Shown in pieces: positions 57,674 through 64,000 of a DNA stretch of 64,000 bases. Origin of the DNA: Bacillus sp. sid0103 (GTDB lineage Bacteria > Bacillota > Bacilli > Bacillales_B > DSM-18226); the NCBI RefSeq assembly GCF_019219025.1, contig NZ_JAHUWN010000005.1:186001-250000 (forward strand), given 5' to 3'. Both the position numbers and the translations under genes were made by a program. The notes beneath the pieces were generated by a model that searched no databases, was not told the DNA's origin, and worked only from the letters and a program-made list of their open reading frames with translations. The first letter of the stretch is position 1; each line of letters begins with the position of its first letter.

Positions 57674-58081
57674 GTGGCAACACCCTTCCCAATATCCTCC
57701 CAAGCCTAGTAAACAAAGCCCCTCTAATGAAATAATAGCACACCCTGAAACCGGTGAAATCTTTTACAAGGTCAAACCAGGACGCTGAGCGGTAGGCGTA
57801 GAAGGATTGGTAGATTTCATCTCTGATTCCGTAGAGGCTGGCGAACACGGCGCAGGCCATGTTTAAGGAAGTGTGAAGGCGTTGCGGCGGGTTAACAATG
57901 ATAGGACTAGTAAAACATACAATATCGCGAATTCTATTAAATGCAGGGATTCCTTGATGGTGTGGTCGATTTCGGAATCAGGCGGCTTTACAAAATGGTC
58001 GGATGGCAAGCTTGATTGATACCAAATCGCCGCCATATAGAGAAACGGGAGCACTCGCAACACCGATTTTGAGATTTTTAT
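57612..58081 (-). pseudogene. vanZ-like gene, frameshifted and lacking a start codon
   Basis: Two minus-strand frames give the halves of one VanZ-family membrane protein. Upstream half: VLRVLPFLYMAAIWYQSSLPSDHF, then ESLHLIEFAILYVLLVLSLLTRR. Downstream half, in another frame: ACAVFASLYGIRDEIYQSFYAYRSASWFDLVKDFTG, matching the family pattern DE.HQ.F...R..S..D...D..G. The shift lies near 57863-57880, where CC before TTA breaks the frame. The expected start after GGAGG is ATA (58081-58079). The usual DEIHQ is DEIYQ. The 3' end overlaps the convergent NERD gene 2. Three defects together indicate a decayed gene. Confidence 0.8.
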
Positions 58082-58259
58082 AAAAATCCCTCCTACATTA
58101 AAAACCCATGACGAGAAGACTTTTTTCCCTCGAAAAATAATTTTTTCAACATCATGCATAAAAAAGTTATCACTGTCGAAAAATAAGTTCAAAAAAAATT
58201 TTTTCGCTAGTGTATATAATTCTACTTATCTGTTCAGAATGATTGCTGAGGTGATGAAA

Positions 58260-59099
58260 ATGAGAGAGGAAGAAAACAAACGATCTTCTCAAAGTTCCAG
58301 CGTTAAACGCTTTTTCAAAAAGCGTTGGGTATTTCCAGCCATCTATATTGCAAGTGCAGCAATCATTTTGACCGCAGTACTATGGTATCAAACAAGCAAC
58401 AATGCGTCCGACAAATACGATTACAAATCCACTGATATTGCCGGCAAAAAAAATCAAGAGCCAGCTGTTGAAGTTAGCAAGACATTTGAAGACTTCAAAA
58501 TGCCAGTGAAAAATGCAGACGCAGCTGTCGTAAAAACGAAATTCTATGATTTCAATGGTAAAACAGAAGACCAGGAAGCGGCATTGGTATTCTACAACAA
58601 TACCTACCGTCCAAATACTGGTATCGATGTAACCGTGAAAGACGACGAGTCGTTTGATGTTGTTGCATCGCTAAGCGGTACTGTCACACGTGTTGAAGAA
58701 GATGCAGTCCTTGGGAATGTCATTGAAGTTGAACACGACAAAGGGATTGTAACACAATATCAATCCGTTAAAGACATAAAGATCAAGGTTGGCGAAGAAG
58801 TAAAACAGGGACAAGTTATTGCCAAGGCTGGACAAAGCTTGTTCAATGAAAAAGCTGGAACACATGTACATTTTGAAATTCGTAAAGATGGAATTGCTGT
58901 AAATCCAAGTGACTATTTTGACAAATCGTTAAGCACGTTACAGGAAGCAAAACTTTCGGATGAAAAGGCAAGCGAATCAGTAGAAACTCCACAAATGAAG
59001 GAAAAAGAGCAAATGATTGAAGATCCAGAAAACTCTTCTGACCAAGATAAAAATGTGGACGACAATTCTACTAACTCAACAGAAAAAACAAACTCATAA
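58260..59099 (+). CDS. spoIIQ: Stage II sporulation protein Q
   Basis: Forespore membrane protein that pairs with mother-cell SpoIIIAH during engulfment to form the feeding channel. 279 residues: short cytoplasmic N-terminus, one membrane segment (about 27-46), linker, LytM/M23 domain (about 105-220) and a Ser/Glu/Asp/Asn-rich tail. The M23 zinc site is incomplete. The first ligand region is NTGID instead of HxGxD, while the final HVHFE is kept. That agrees with the SpoIIQ family, a binding rather than enzymatic domain. ATG 58260 has GAGGTG 6 bases upstream. Confidence 0.94.
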   Translation: MREEENKRSSQSSSVKRFFKKRWVFPAIYIASAAIILTAVLWYQTSNNASDKYDYKSTDIAGKKNQEPAVEVSKTFEDFKMPVKNADAAVVKTKFYDFNGKTEDQEAALVFYNNTYRPNTGIDVTVKDDESFDVVASLSGTVTRVEEDAVLGNVIEVEHDKGIVTQYQSVKDIKIKVGEEVKQGQVIAKAGQSLFNEKAGTHVHFEIRKDGIAVNPSDYFDKSLSTLQEAKLSDEKASESVETPQMKEKEQMIEDPENSSDQDKNVDDNSTNSTEKTNS

Positions 59100-59110
59100 T
59101 AAGACGTAAC

Positions 59111-59142
59111 AAAGGGGAAGGGGAATTCTTTCCTCTTTTTTT
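59111..59142 (+). terminator. Terminator of spoIIQ
   Basis: A GGGGAA..TTCTTTCCTC imperfect hairpin is followed by eight T, about 12 bases after the stop. Confidence 0.6.
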
Positions 59143-59226
59143 TGCACTCATTATTTATAATATTTCACTCATAATAAATGGTCCAAACACCATTTTTTGT
59201 ATATTCGCGGTATAATAAAAGTTATC

Positions 59227-59309
59227 AGTGCCTGGCACCAGAACCGGTGGGCAGTGTCCGCTATAGGTGGACAAAACAACGAAAGTGTCTTTTTGTGGTG
59301 CCTGACACC
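59227..59309. repeat. Composite repeat element upstream of the PBP gene
   Basis: AGTGCCTGGCACC (59227-59239) and GGTGCCTGACACC (59297-59309) bracket TGTCC (59255-59259), nine bases and GGACA (59269-59273), then AAAGTGTCTTTT. The same internal layout is seen at 62644-62712. Confidence 0.8.
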
Positions 59310-59366
59310 AAATGGCATTTAAATGGTGTTCAAATGGTATTAACCATGTTTAAAGGAGGGATTGGG

Positions 59367-61364
59367 TTGAGGAAGTTAGTTGGGGCTGTGCTGGTGTTGC
59401 TGCTGTTTGGGGTGGTTTTGTCTGGTTGTAGTAAGGAACCAACGCCACAGGATCGATTCGCGAATTACATATCGTTATGGAATGAGCAGAAGTTTGATAA
59501 GATGTATGATTACCTTTCTAATGATGCCAAGAAGAAAATTACCAAAGAAGAATTTACGAACCGCTATCAAAAAATCTACAAAGACCTTCAGATTACTGAC
59601 CTAAAGATAGACTTTAAAAAGCCAAAAAAAGATAAACTGGCGGAGAAAGAACAGGCCCAATATTCGTTTACCGCTAACATGAACAGCATCGCGGGTCCGA
59701 TTCAATTCACCCGCAAAGCTAAATTGCAGAAGGAAGAACGGGCCGACAAAAAGAATTGGTATGTCGACTGGGATACTGGGTTCATTTTTCCCAAATTGCA
59801 AGAGGGCGATAAGATCGGGATAAATACGATTGCGCCGAAAAGAGGGGAGATTCTGGACCGCAATGACATTGGGCTGGCGGTGAATGGCCAGGTGTACGAG
59901 GTCGGCGTTGTGGCCGGAAAAGTGACGGACGATGTGTTGGAGCCGTTATCTGCGCTTTTAAAAATGAGTCCTGAGCAAATCAAAAAGGCGATTAGCGCCA
60001 GCTGGGTGAAGCCGGAGCTGTTTGTACCGTTAAAAAGGGTGTCGATGCAGGATGAGGAGCGGATTGCCCAGTTGATTGCACTTGAGCCGGTCCAAACGCG
60101 GAAGGTGGATGCACGGATTTATCCATATGACAAGGCTGCCGCGCACCTCATCGGTTATGTTGGGGCGATTACGGCGGACGAGTTGGAAAAGCTCAAAGAT
60201 AAAGGTTATACAAGCAGTGATATGATTGGAAAAAGAGGGCTCGAGCAAGTGTATGACGAGCAGTTAAAGGGTAAGTCTGGTGTGAAGATTACGATTAACA
60301 AGTTGAATGGTGACAAGGAGGTACTTGCTGAAAGGCCGGTAGAGGATGGAAAGAATGTGAAGCTGACAATAGATGTGGATGTTCAGACGGCGATATTTGA
60401 CCAACTTGGCAAGGAAGCAGGCACGGGGGCGGCTATAAACCCGGTGACGGGGGAAACGCTGGCACTTGTCAGCACGCCATCATTTGACCCGAATCAAGCC
60501 ATGCTAGGCTTCTCTGCGGACGAATGGAAGGCATTGCAGGAAAACAAGAAACAGCCGCTCTCTACGCGCTTTAAACAAAGCTTCGCGCCGGGATCCGTCA
60601 TGAAGGCGATCACTGCCGCAGTGGCGTTGGAGAAAGGGTCGATTACGCCGGAGCCAGCGGTGCCAATTTTAGGGAAGAAGTGGCAGAAGGATAAGTCGTG
60701 GGGCGGTTATTTTGTGACGCGGGTCCACGCTGGATCGGCCCCGGTTAATTTGGAAAAGGCGTTTGTGTTTAGTGATAACATTTACTTTGCCCAGGCCGCT
60801 TTGAAGACGGGAAAAGAGGCGTTCGCAGATGGCCTGAAGAAGTTTGGGTTTGAGGAAGACCTGGCCTTCCCATTCCCGCTCGAAAAATCAACGATTGGTA
60901 CGCTGGACCGGGAAATTGCGCTGGCAGATTCCGGTTATGGACAAGGGCAGATCCAAATGAGTATTGTTCATTTACTGTCGACGTATACTCCATTTATTAA
61001 TAATGGCAATATGATTAAGCCAATTCTGTTGGCGGAGGAGCAACAGAGCCAGGTGCTGAAGGAGGCGGTCGTCTCGCCTGAACACGCCGGAGTGATTGCG
61101 GCCGATTTACGGAAAGTAGTTAGCGACGCTGCCGGAACGGCTCATTCGGTTGATATGAAGGATTATCCGCTCGCGGGCAAAACAGGAACGGCGGAGATTA
61201 AACAGAAGCAAGGTGAAACCGGCACGGAAAACGGCTGGTTTATTGGTTATAACACAAAGTCAACGAATTTAATGGTGGCGATGATGGTTGAGAGTGTCCA
61301 AGGCCGCGGCGGTTCACAGGTGCCGGTGAAGAAAGTAAAGAAGGTATTTGAGTTGCTGCGGTAG
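59367..61364 (+). CDS. pbpC: Class B penicillin-binding protein, PBP3/PbpC type (lipoprotein)
   Basis: 665 residues, close to B. subtilis PBP3. A lipoprotein signal (VLLLFGVVLSGCSK, lipidated Cys near residue 22) is followed by an NTF2-like N-terminal domain as in MecA-type enzymes (about 25-140), the dimerisation domain (PKRGEILDRND) and the transpeptidase. Active-site motifs are SxxK (GSVMK), SxN (SDN in VFSDNIYFA) and KTGTAE. It cross-links peptidoglycan on the outer face of the membrane; MecA-like PBP3 often has low beta-lactam affinity. TTG 59367 has AAAGGAGGG 6 bases upstream. The upstream frame stays open but through the repeat element. Confidence 0.92.
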   Translation: MRKLVGAVLVLLLFGVVLSGCSKEPTPQDRFANYISLWNEQKFDKMYDYLSNDAKKKITKEEFTNRYQKIYKDLQITDLKIDFKKPKKDKLAEKEQAQYSFTANMNSIAGPIQFTRKAKLQKEERADKKNWYVDWDTGFIFPKLQEGDKIGINTIAPKRGEILDRNDIGLAVNGQVYEVGVVAGKVTDDVLEPLSALLKMSPEQIKKAISASWVKPELFVPLKRVSMQDEERIAQLIALEPVQTRKVDARIYPYDKAAAHLIGYVGAITADELEKLKDKGYTSSDMIGKRGLEQVYDEQLKGKSGVKITINKLNGDKEVLAERPVEDGKNVKLTIDVDVQTAIFDQLGKEAGTGAAINPVTGETLALVSTPSFDPNQAMLGFSADEWKALQENKKQPLSTRFKQSFAPGSVMKAITAAVALEKGSITPEPAVPILGKKWQKDKSWGGYFVTRVHAGSAPVNLEKAFVFSDNIYFAQAALKTGKEAFADGLKKFGFEEDLAFPFPLEKSTIGTLDREIALADSGYGQGQIQMSIVHLLSTYTPFINNGNMIKPILLAEEQQSQVLKEAVVSPEHAGVIAADLRKVVSDAAGTAHSVDMKDYPLAGKTGTAEIKQKQGETGTENGWFIGYNTKSTNLMVAMMVESVQGRGGSQVPVKKVKKVFELLR

Positions 61365-61380
61365 AATTGGGTGGATGGCA

Positions 61381-61479
61381 GGTGTCAGGCACCAGGAACT
61401 GGGATCGATGGTGTCAGACACCACTCATTACGATTGTGTATGGCTGGGTGTCGGGCCTTGAAGGTTGGCGTCAGGCACC
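61381..61479 (+). repeat. Cluster of repeat copies after pbpC
   Basis: GGTGTCAGGCACC (61381-61393), GGTGTCAGACACC (61410-61422, a fully symmetrical 13-mer palindrome) and GGCGTCAGGCACC (61467-61479) lie in 99 bases, with a degenerate GGTGTCGGGCC at about 61447. Confidence 0.85.
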
Positions 61480-61513
61480 ACCATTAGGACTTAAAGTGAA
61501 AATTTTTAAGATG

Positions 61514-61538
61514 ACACCTAGGGGGCTAGGTGTTTTTC
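61514..61538 (+). terminator. Terminator of pbpC
   Basis: ACACCTAG (61514-61521) pairs with CTAGGTGT (61526-61533), followed by a T-run. The repeat cluster lies between the stop codon and this stem. Confidence 0.85.
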
Positions 61539-61723
61539 TTTGATTTTTGCGCCTTGGGATTGAGAGTAACTGTCGACTCCGTTAGTTCACACTCTAACGG
61601 CGATTAGCGTGGTTCAGGTAATTGTCTTTCCTTTATTCATTGGAACAGCCTGATTTCAAGATCTAACCCATCTAAAGTTACCATTATTAATCAATCCATG
61701 ATATTTATTTACAGGAAAAACAA

Positions 61724-61796
61724 TTTATCGGCCAGATTTAGAATTTATCTGCCTCTTTGGTGGATTTATCGGCCAGTTTTTCAATTTATCGGCCAC
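61724..61796 (-). repeat. Periodic array 5 (minus orientation)
   Basis: TTTATC(G/T)GCC, the complement of the array 2-4 core, begins at 61724, 61744, 61765 and 61785 (spacing 20, 21, 20). Four copies, the shortest array. The complement of GGTAACTTT lies at 61674-61682, which is downstream when the array is read in motif orientation, as for arrays 2 to 4. No NERD gene is adjacent. The remaining sequence 61540-61720 has a small CCGTTAG/CTAACGG hairpin (61579-61600) and nothing else recognised. Confidence 0.85.
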
Positions 61797-61852
61797 TTTC
61801 CTTTTTCCCCCCACAAACGAATGAAAAAGCCAGTAAGATCTCTCCCTCTGGC

Positions 61853-62164
61853 TCAGTTTTCCGGCCTCCACTGATACTTCTCTAAATCAATAACCCCATT
61901 CAAACCAATCTCCACGCCTTCTGCCTCCAACGACAATCGTTGCTCATTGTAAGACTCGTCATCCTTAAGGGCGATTTGCCCCTTAGCGTTGATGACGCGG
62001 TGCCAGGGAAGGCGGTACTTCTTGCTCATGGAGTGGAGGGCGCGGACGACTTGGCGGGCTGCACGGGGGCTTCCAGCCAGCTTAGCGATTTGACCATATG
62101 TCGCAACCTTGCCTTCGGGAATACTTCGAATAATTTGCACTACATTCTCTGTAAAAGGTGTCAT
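61853..62164 (-). CDS. Alkyltransferase-like protein (ATL; MGMT-type DNA-binding domain without the catalytic Cys)
   Basis: 103 residues with the whole methylguanine-methyltransferase DNA-binding fold: VVQIIRSIPEGKVATYGQIAKLAGSPRAARQVVRAL and then PWHRVI. Active O6-alkylguanine transferases have PCHRV; here the alkyl-accepting cysteine is Trp54, the hallmark of ATL proteins. These bind O6-alkylguanine, flip it out and hand the lesion to nucleotide excision repair. ATG 62164 has AAAGGACG upstream; an upstream ATG at 62206 is less likely. It is the only gene in this stretch on the minus strand. Confidence 0.9.
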   Translation of the reverse strand: MTPFTENVVQIIRSIPEGKVATYGQIAKLAGSPRAARQVVRALHSMSKKYRLPWHRVINAKGQIALKDDESYNEQRLSLEAEGVEIGLNGVIDLEKYQWRPEN

Positions 62165-62206
62165 TGTGATCGTCCTTTCAAAAAGCACATATCCAAAAGG
62201 TATCAA

Positions 62207-62643
62207 AGATATAATAATTTTAACAATACTTTTTGATAAAATGGCCCCAATTTATGCAGAGTACTGGCTCCCAAAGCCCCTTTTTAATCCCAATTCCATT
62301 CCATATCGCCATTTTTGAATAATTTTTTTATCGACAAATTTCTTGGGAAATAAAAACCGCACTATGGATATTTCCATCCTAAAACCGCATAACCACGCGA
62401 TTCTAGACCAATTCGAATGACTGTCGAAAAAAAGTAAGAAGTCCAATTATCAAAAAACTTTGAATAACACCTTGTCCCGATTAAGTATTTATAGCATATT
62501 CCCGTATCCAAGCTAATAAAATGGTTACAAACCTTTACAAAGAGAGTGTTTGAGGTGAAGAGTCGTTTGAAGTTAGCGGATATTCAGTCGGAGACATGAT
62601 TATTCATCGTATAGACAGAAGGTAACTTACTTTCTGCCGTTTG
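62207..62643. other. Gap between the ATL gene and spoIIID with a possible 14-codon leader frame
   Basis: AT-rich. A frame GTG 62555 to TGA 62597-62599 encodes VKSRLKLADIQSET, with AAAGAGAG about 7 bases upstream. In B. subtilis a short frame called usd lies upstream of spoIIID and is needed for its translation; I cannot confirm that this is the same. No other gene is supported. Confidence 0.3.
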
Positions 62644-62712
62644 GGTGCCTGACACCATCAACGAAAGTGTCCTCCATTAGTGGACAAATGTCTTTTAATG
62701 GTGCCTGACACC
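62644..62712. repeat. Composite repeat element upstream of spoIIID
   Basis: GGTGCCTGACACC occurs at 62644-62656 and 62700-62712. Between them lie AAAGTGTCC (TGTCC 62668-62672), nine bases and GGACA (62682-62686), then AATGTCTTTT. This is the cleanest example of the composite element. Confidence 0.88.
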
Positions 62713-62817
62713 AAAATTGATGACCAAAATTGACACCACAACGGAAGCAGAATTCGTCGAAGTGATAAGCGGGTCTCATTTCACACTTCTCACATCCAAT
62801 TTAGGGAGGGCGAGAGT

Positions 62818-63090
62818 GTGCACGATTACATCAAAGAGAGAACTATCAAGATTGGAAAGTATATCGTGGAGACGAGGAAAACGGTTCGCGTGATTGCGAA
62901 GGAGTTTGGCGTATCCAAAAGTACAGTCCATAAGGATCTAACAGAGAGACTTCCTGAGATTAATCCAGAGCTGGCAAACGAGGTTAAAGGTATTTTAGAC
63001 TATCATAAATCAATTCGTCATCTCCGGGGTGGAGAGGCAACAAAAATGAAATATCAGAAAGAAGAAAAGGAAGGTGAAGCGGTAAAATAA
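62818..63090 (+). CDS. spoIIID: Stage III sporulation transcription regulator SpoIIID
   Basis: 90-residue DNA-binding protein that activates and represses sigma-E-dependent genes in the mother cell. It starts MHDYIKERTIKIGKYIVETRKTVRVIAKEFGVSKSTVHKDLTERL, where the helix-turn-helix is about residues 22-45, and is followed by a basic region (HLRGGEATKMKYQKEE) that also contacts DNA. The GTG 62818 start has AGGGAGGGCG upstream. Followed by mbl as in B. subtilis. Confidence 0.97.
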   Translation: MHDYIKERTIKIGKYIVETRKTVRVIAKEFGVSKSTVHKDLTERLPEINPELANEVKGILDYHKSIRHLRGGEATKMKYQKEEKEGEAVK

Positions 63091-63274
63091 GCCGATATTT
63101 CCGGGCAAAACAAGAAAATGTTTTAAAGCATTCTCTAGGAATCCTCCAACCGACATCCATCTGCAAAATTTTACATCTTTTCTTTTCTAAAAGTATGGAA
63201 ATTTTAATGAGTATGGTACAATATACAATTAGGAAAAGTATGTGGATTCCGTTTTAAGGAGGAAAGAAAAGAGA

Positions 63275-64000
63275 ATGTTTGCAAGAGATATTGGGATAGA
63301 TTTAGGTACGGCTAACGTGCTAATTCACGTAAAGGGCCGTGGAATCGTATTAAATGAGCCGTCCGTTGTGGCAATTGACAAGAATACAAATCGCGTACTT
63401 GCTGTTGGTGAAGAAGCTCGCCGTATGGTTGGTCGGACACCTGGGAACATCGTCGCGATCCGCCCTTTGAAAGATGGCGTGATCGCTGACTTTGATGTGA
63501 CTGAAGCAATGTTAAAGCATTTTATTAATAAGTTGAACGTAAAAGGCTTTTTATCGAAGCCGCGCATTCTGATTTGCTGCCCAACGAATATTACAAGCGT
63601 GGAGCAAAAGGCAATCAAAGAGGCTGCTGAAAAGAGCGGCGGGAAAAAGATTTACTTAGAAGAAGAACCAAAAGTTGCAGCGATTGGTGCGGGAATGGAC
63701 ATTTTCCAACCGAGCGGAAACATGGTAGTGGACATCGGAGGAGGAACGACGGATGTAGCTGTTCTTTCAATGGGCGATATCGTGACTTCTTCCTCCATCA
63801 AAATGGCCGGTGACAAGTTCGACATGGAAATCCTCAACTACATTAAGCGCGAATACAAGCTCTTAATCGGTGAGCGCACAGCTGAAAATATTAAAATCAA
63901 CATCGGGACTGTATTCCCAGGTTCACGCTCGGAAGAAATGGAAATCCGCGGCCGTGACATGGTAAGTGGTCTGCCTCGTACGATCTCAGTTCGTTCTGAA
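63275..64000 (+). CDS. mbl: MreB-like cytoskeletal protein Mbl (partial)
   Basis: The first 242 codons of an actin-like protein that guides side-wall peptidoglycan synthesis under the membrane. Visible nucleotide-binding parts are IGIDLGTANVLIHVKG (phosphate 1) and NMVVDIGGGTTDVAVLSMG (phosphate 2). The start MFARDIGIDLGTANV and position after spoIIID favour Mbl over MreB or MreBH. ATG 63275 has TAAGGAGG upstream. The C-terminal part lies beyond the window. Confidence 0.94.
   Translation, partial: MFARDIGIDLGTANVLIHVKGRGIVLNEPSVVAIDKNTNRVLAVGEEARRMVGRTPGNIVAIRPLKDGVIADFDVTEAMLKHFINKLNVKGFLSKPRILICCPTNITSVEQKAIKEAAEKSGGKKIYLEEEPKVAAIGAGMDIFQPSGNMVVDIGGGTTDVAVLSMGDIVTSSSIKMAGDKFDMEILNYIKREYKLLIGERTAENIKINIGTVFPGSRSEEMEIRGRDMVSGLPRTISVRSE

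Noticed and set aside
62252..62446. 64-codon minus-strand frame between ATL and spoIIID
   Set aside because: No ribosome-binding site, unusual composition and no recognisable motif.

Overview
The window is a chromosomal segment of a spore-forming Bacillaceae bacterium. I infer a soil Bacillus/Neobacillus-like species, but no marker in the window proves the genus. The evidence is the B. subtilis-like order prfA-prmC-spoIIR-ywlC-mntP-ywlE-rpiB-ywlG-glyA-upp-atp, then ywzB-ywmB-murA-spoIID-spoIIQ and spoIIID-mbl, together with sporulation genes, strong GGAGG ribosome-binding sites and sigma-A and sigma-B promoters.

Layout. 1-10.6 kb: end of an MFS transporter, then translation, sporulation and housekeeping genes; a dense DnaA-box cluster lies at the start of ywlC. 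10.65-14.5 kb: a 21-bp-period motif array, a NERD-domain gene and a Vpr-like subtilase. 14.5-22.2 kb: ten-gene ATP synthase operon (atpZ, atpI, atpBEFHAGDC). 22.2-23.66 kb: about 1.4 kb without genes, holding a second periodic array, two copies of a short hairpin and a 200-bp inverted repeat that contains the -35 of the next promoter. 23.67-34.5 kb: 11-gene complex I operon nuoABCDHIJKLMN without nuoEFG; NuoC carries a roughly 294-residue Lys/Ala-rich extension. 34.6-51.9 kb: a general-stress island with a B. cereus-type sigma-B switch (rsbV, rsbW, sigB, rsbY, a hybrid kinase RsbK and a CheR-like RsbM), Dps, cardiolipin synthase, a cytoplasmic alpha-amylase, CorA, a mechanosensitive channel and small stress proteins. 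At least seven good sigma-B promoters can be read, including divergent pairs. 52-64 kb: ywzB, ywmB, murA, spoIID, two more arrays plus a second NERD gene, a vanZ pseudogene, spoIIQ, a PBP3-type transpeptidase, a fifth array, an alkyltransferase-like protein, spoIIID and the start of mbl.

Two repeat systems overlie the genes. (1) A 13-bp near-palindrome (GGTGTCAGGCACC or its complement) occurs about 20 times between genes, inside the atp and nuo operons, and in frame within prmC (three copies at an exact 39-bp period), ywlC and nuoL. (2) Five arrays carry a conserved 9-12-bp motif at 19-21-bp spacing. Four of them have exactly six well-matched copies. Two lie directly upstream of the two paralogous NERD/zinc-ribbon genes, and all five have a GGTAA(C/T)-type element nearby. 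The array-NERD association is the best candidate here for an undescribed system; its function is unknown.

All calls come from reading the sequence and from family knowledge. No database search was run, and start codons were chosen by ribosome-binding-site spacing and remembered homologues.
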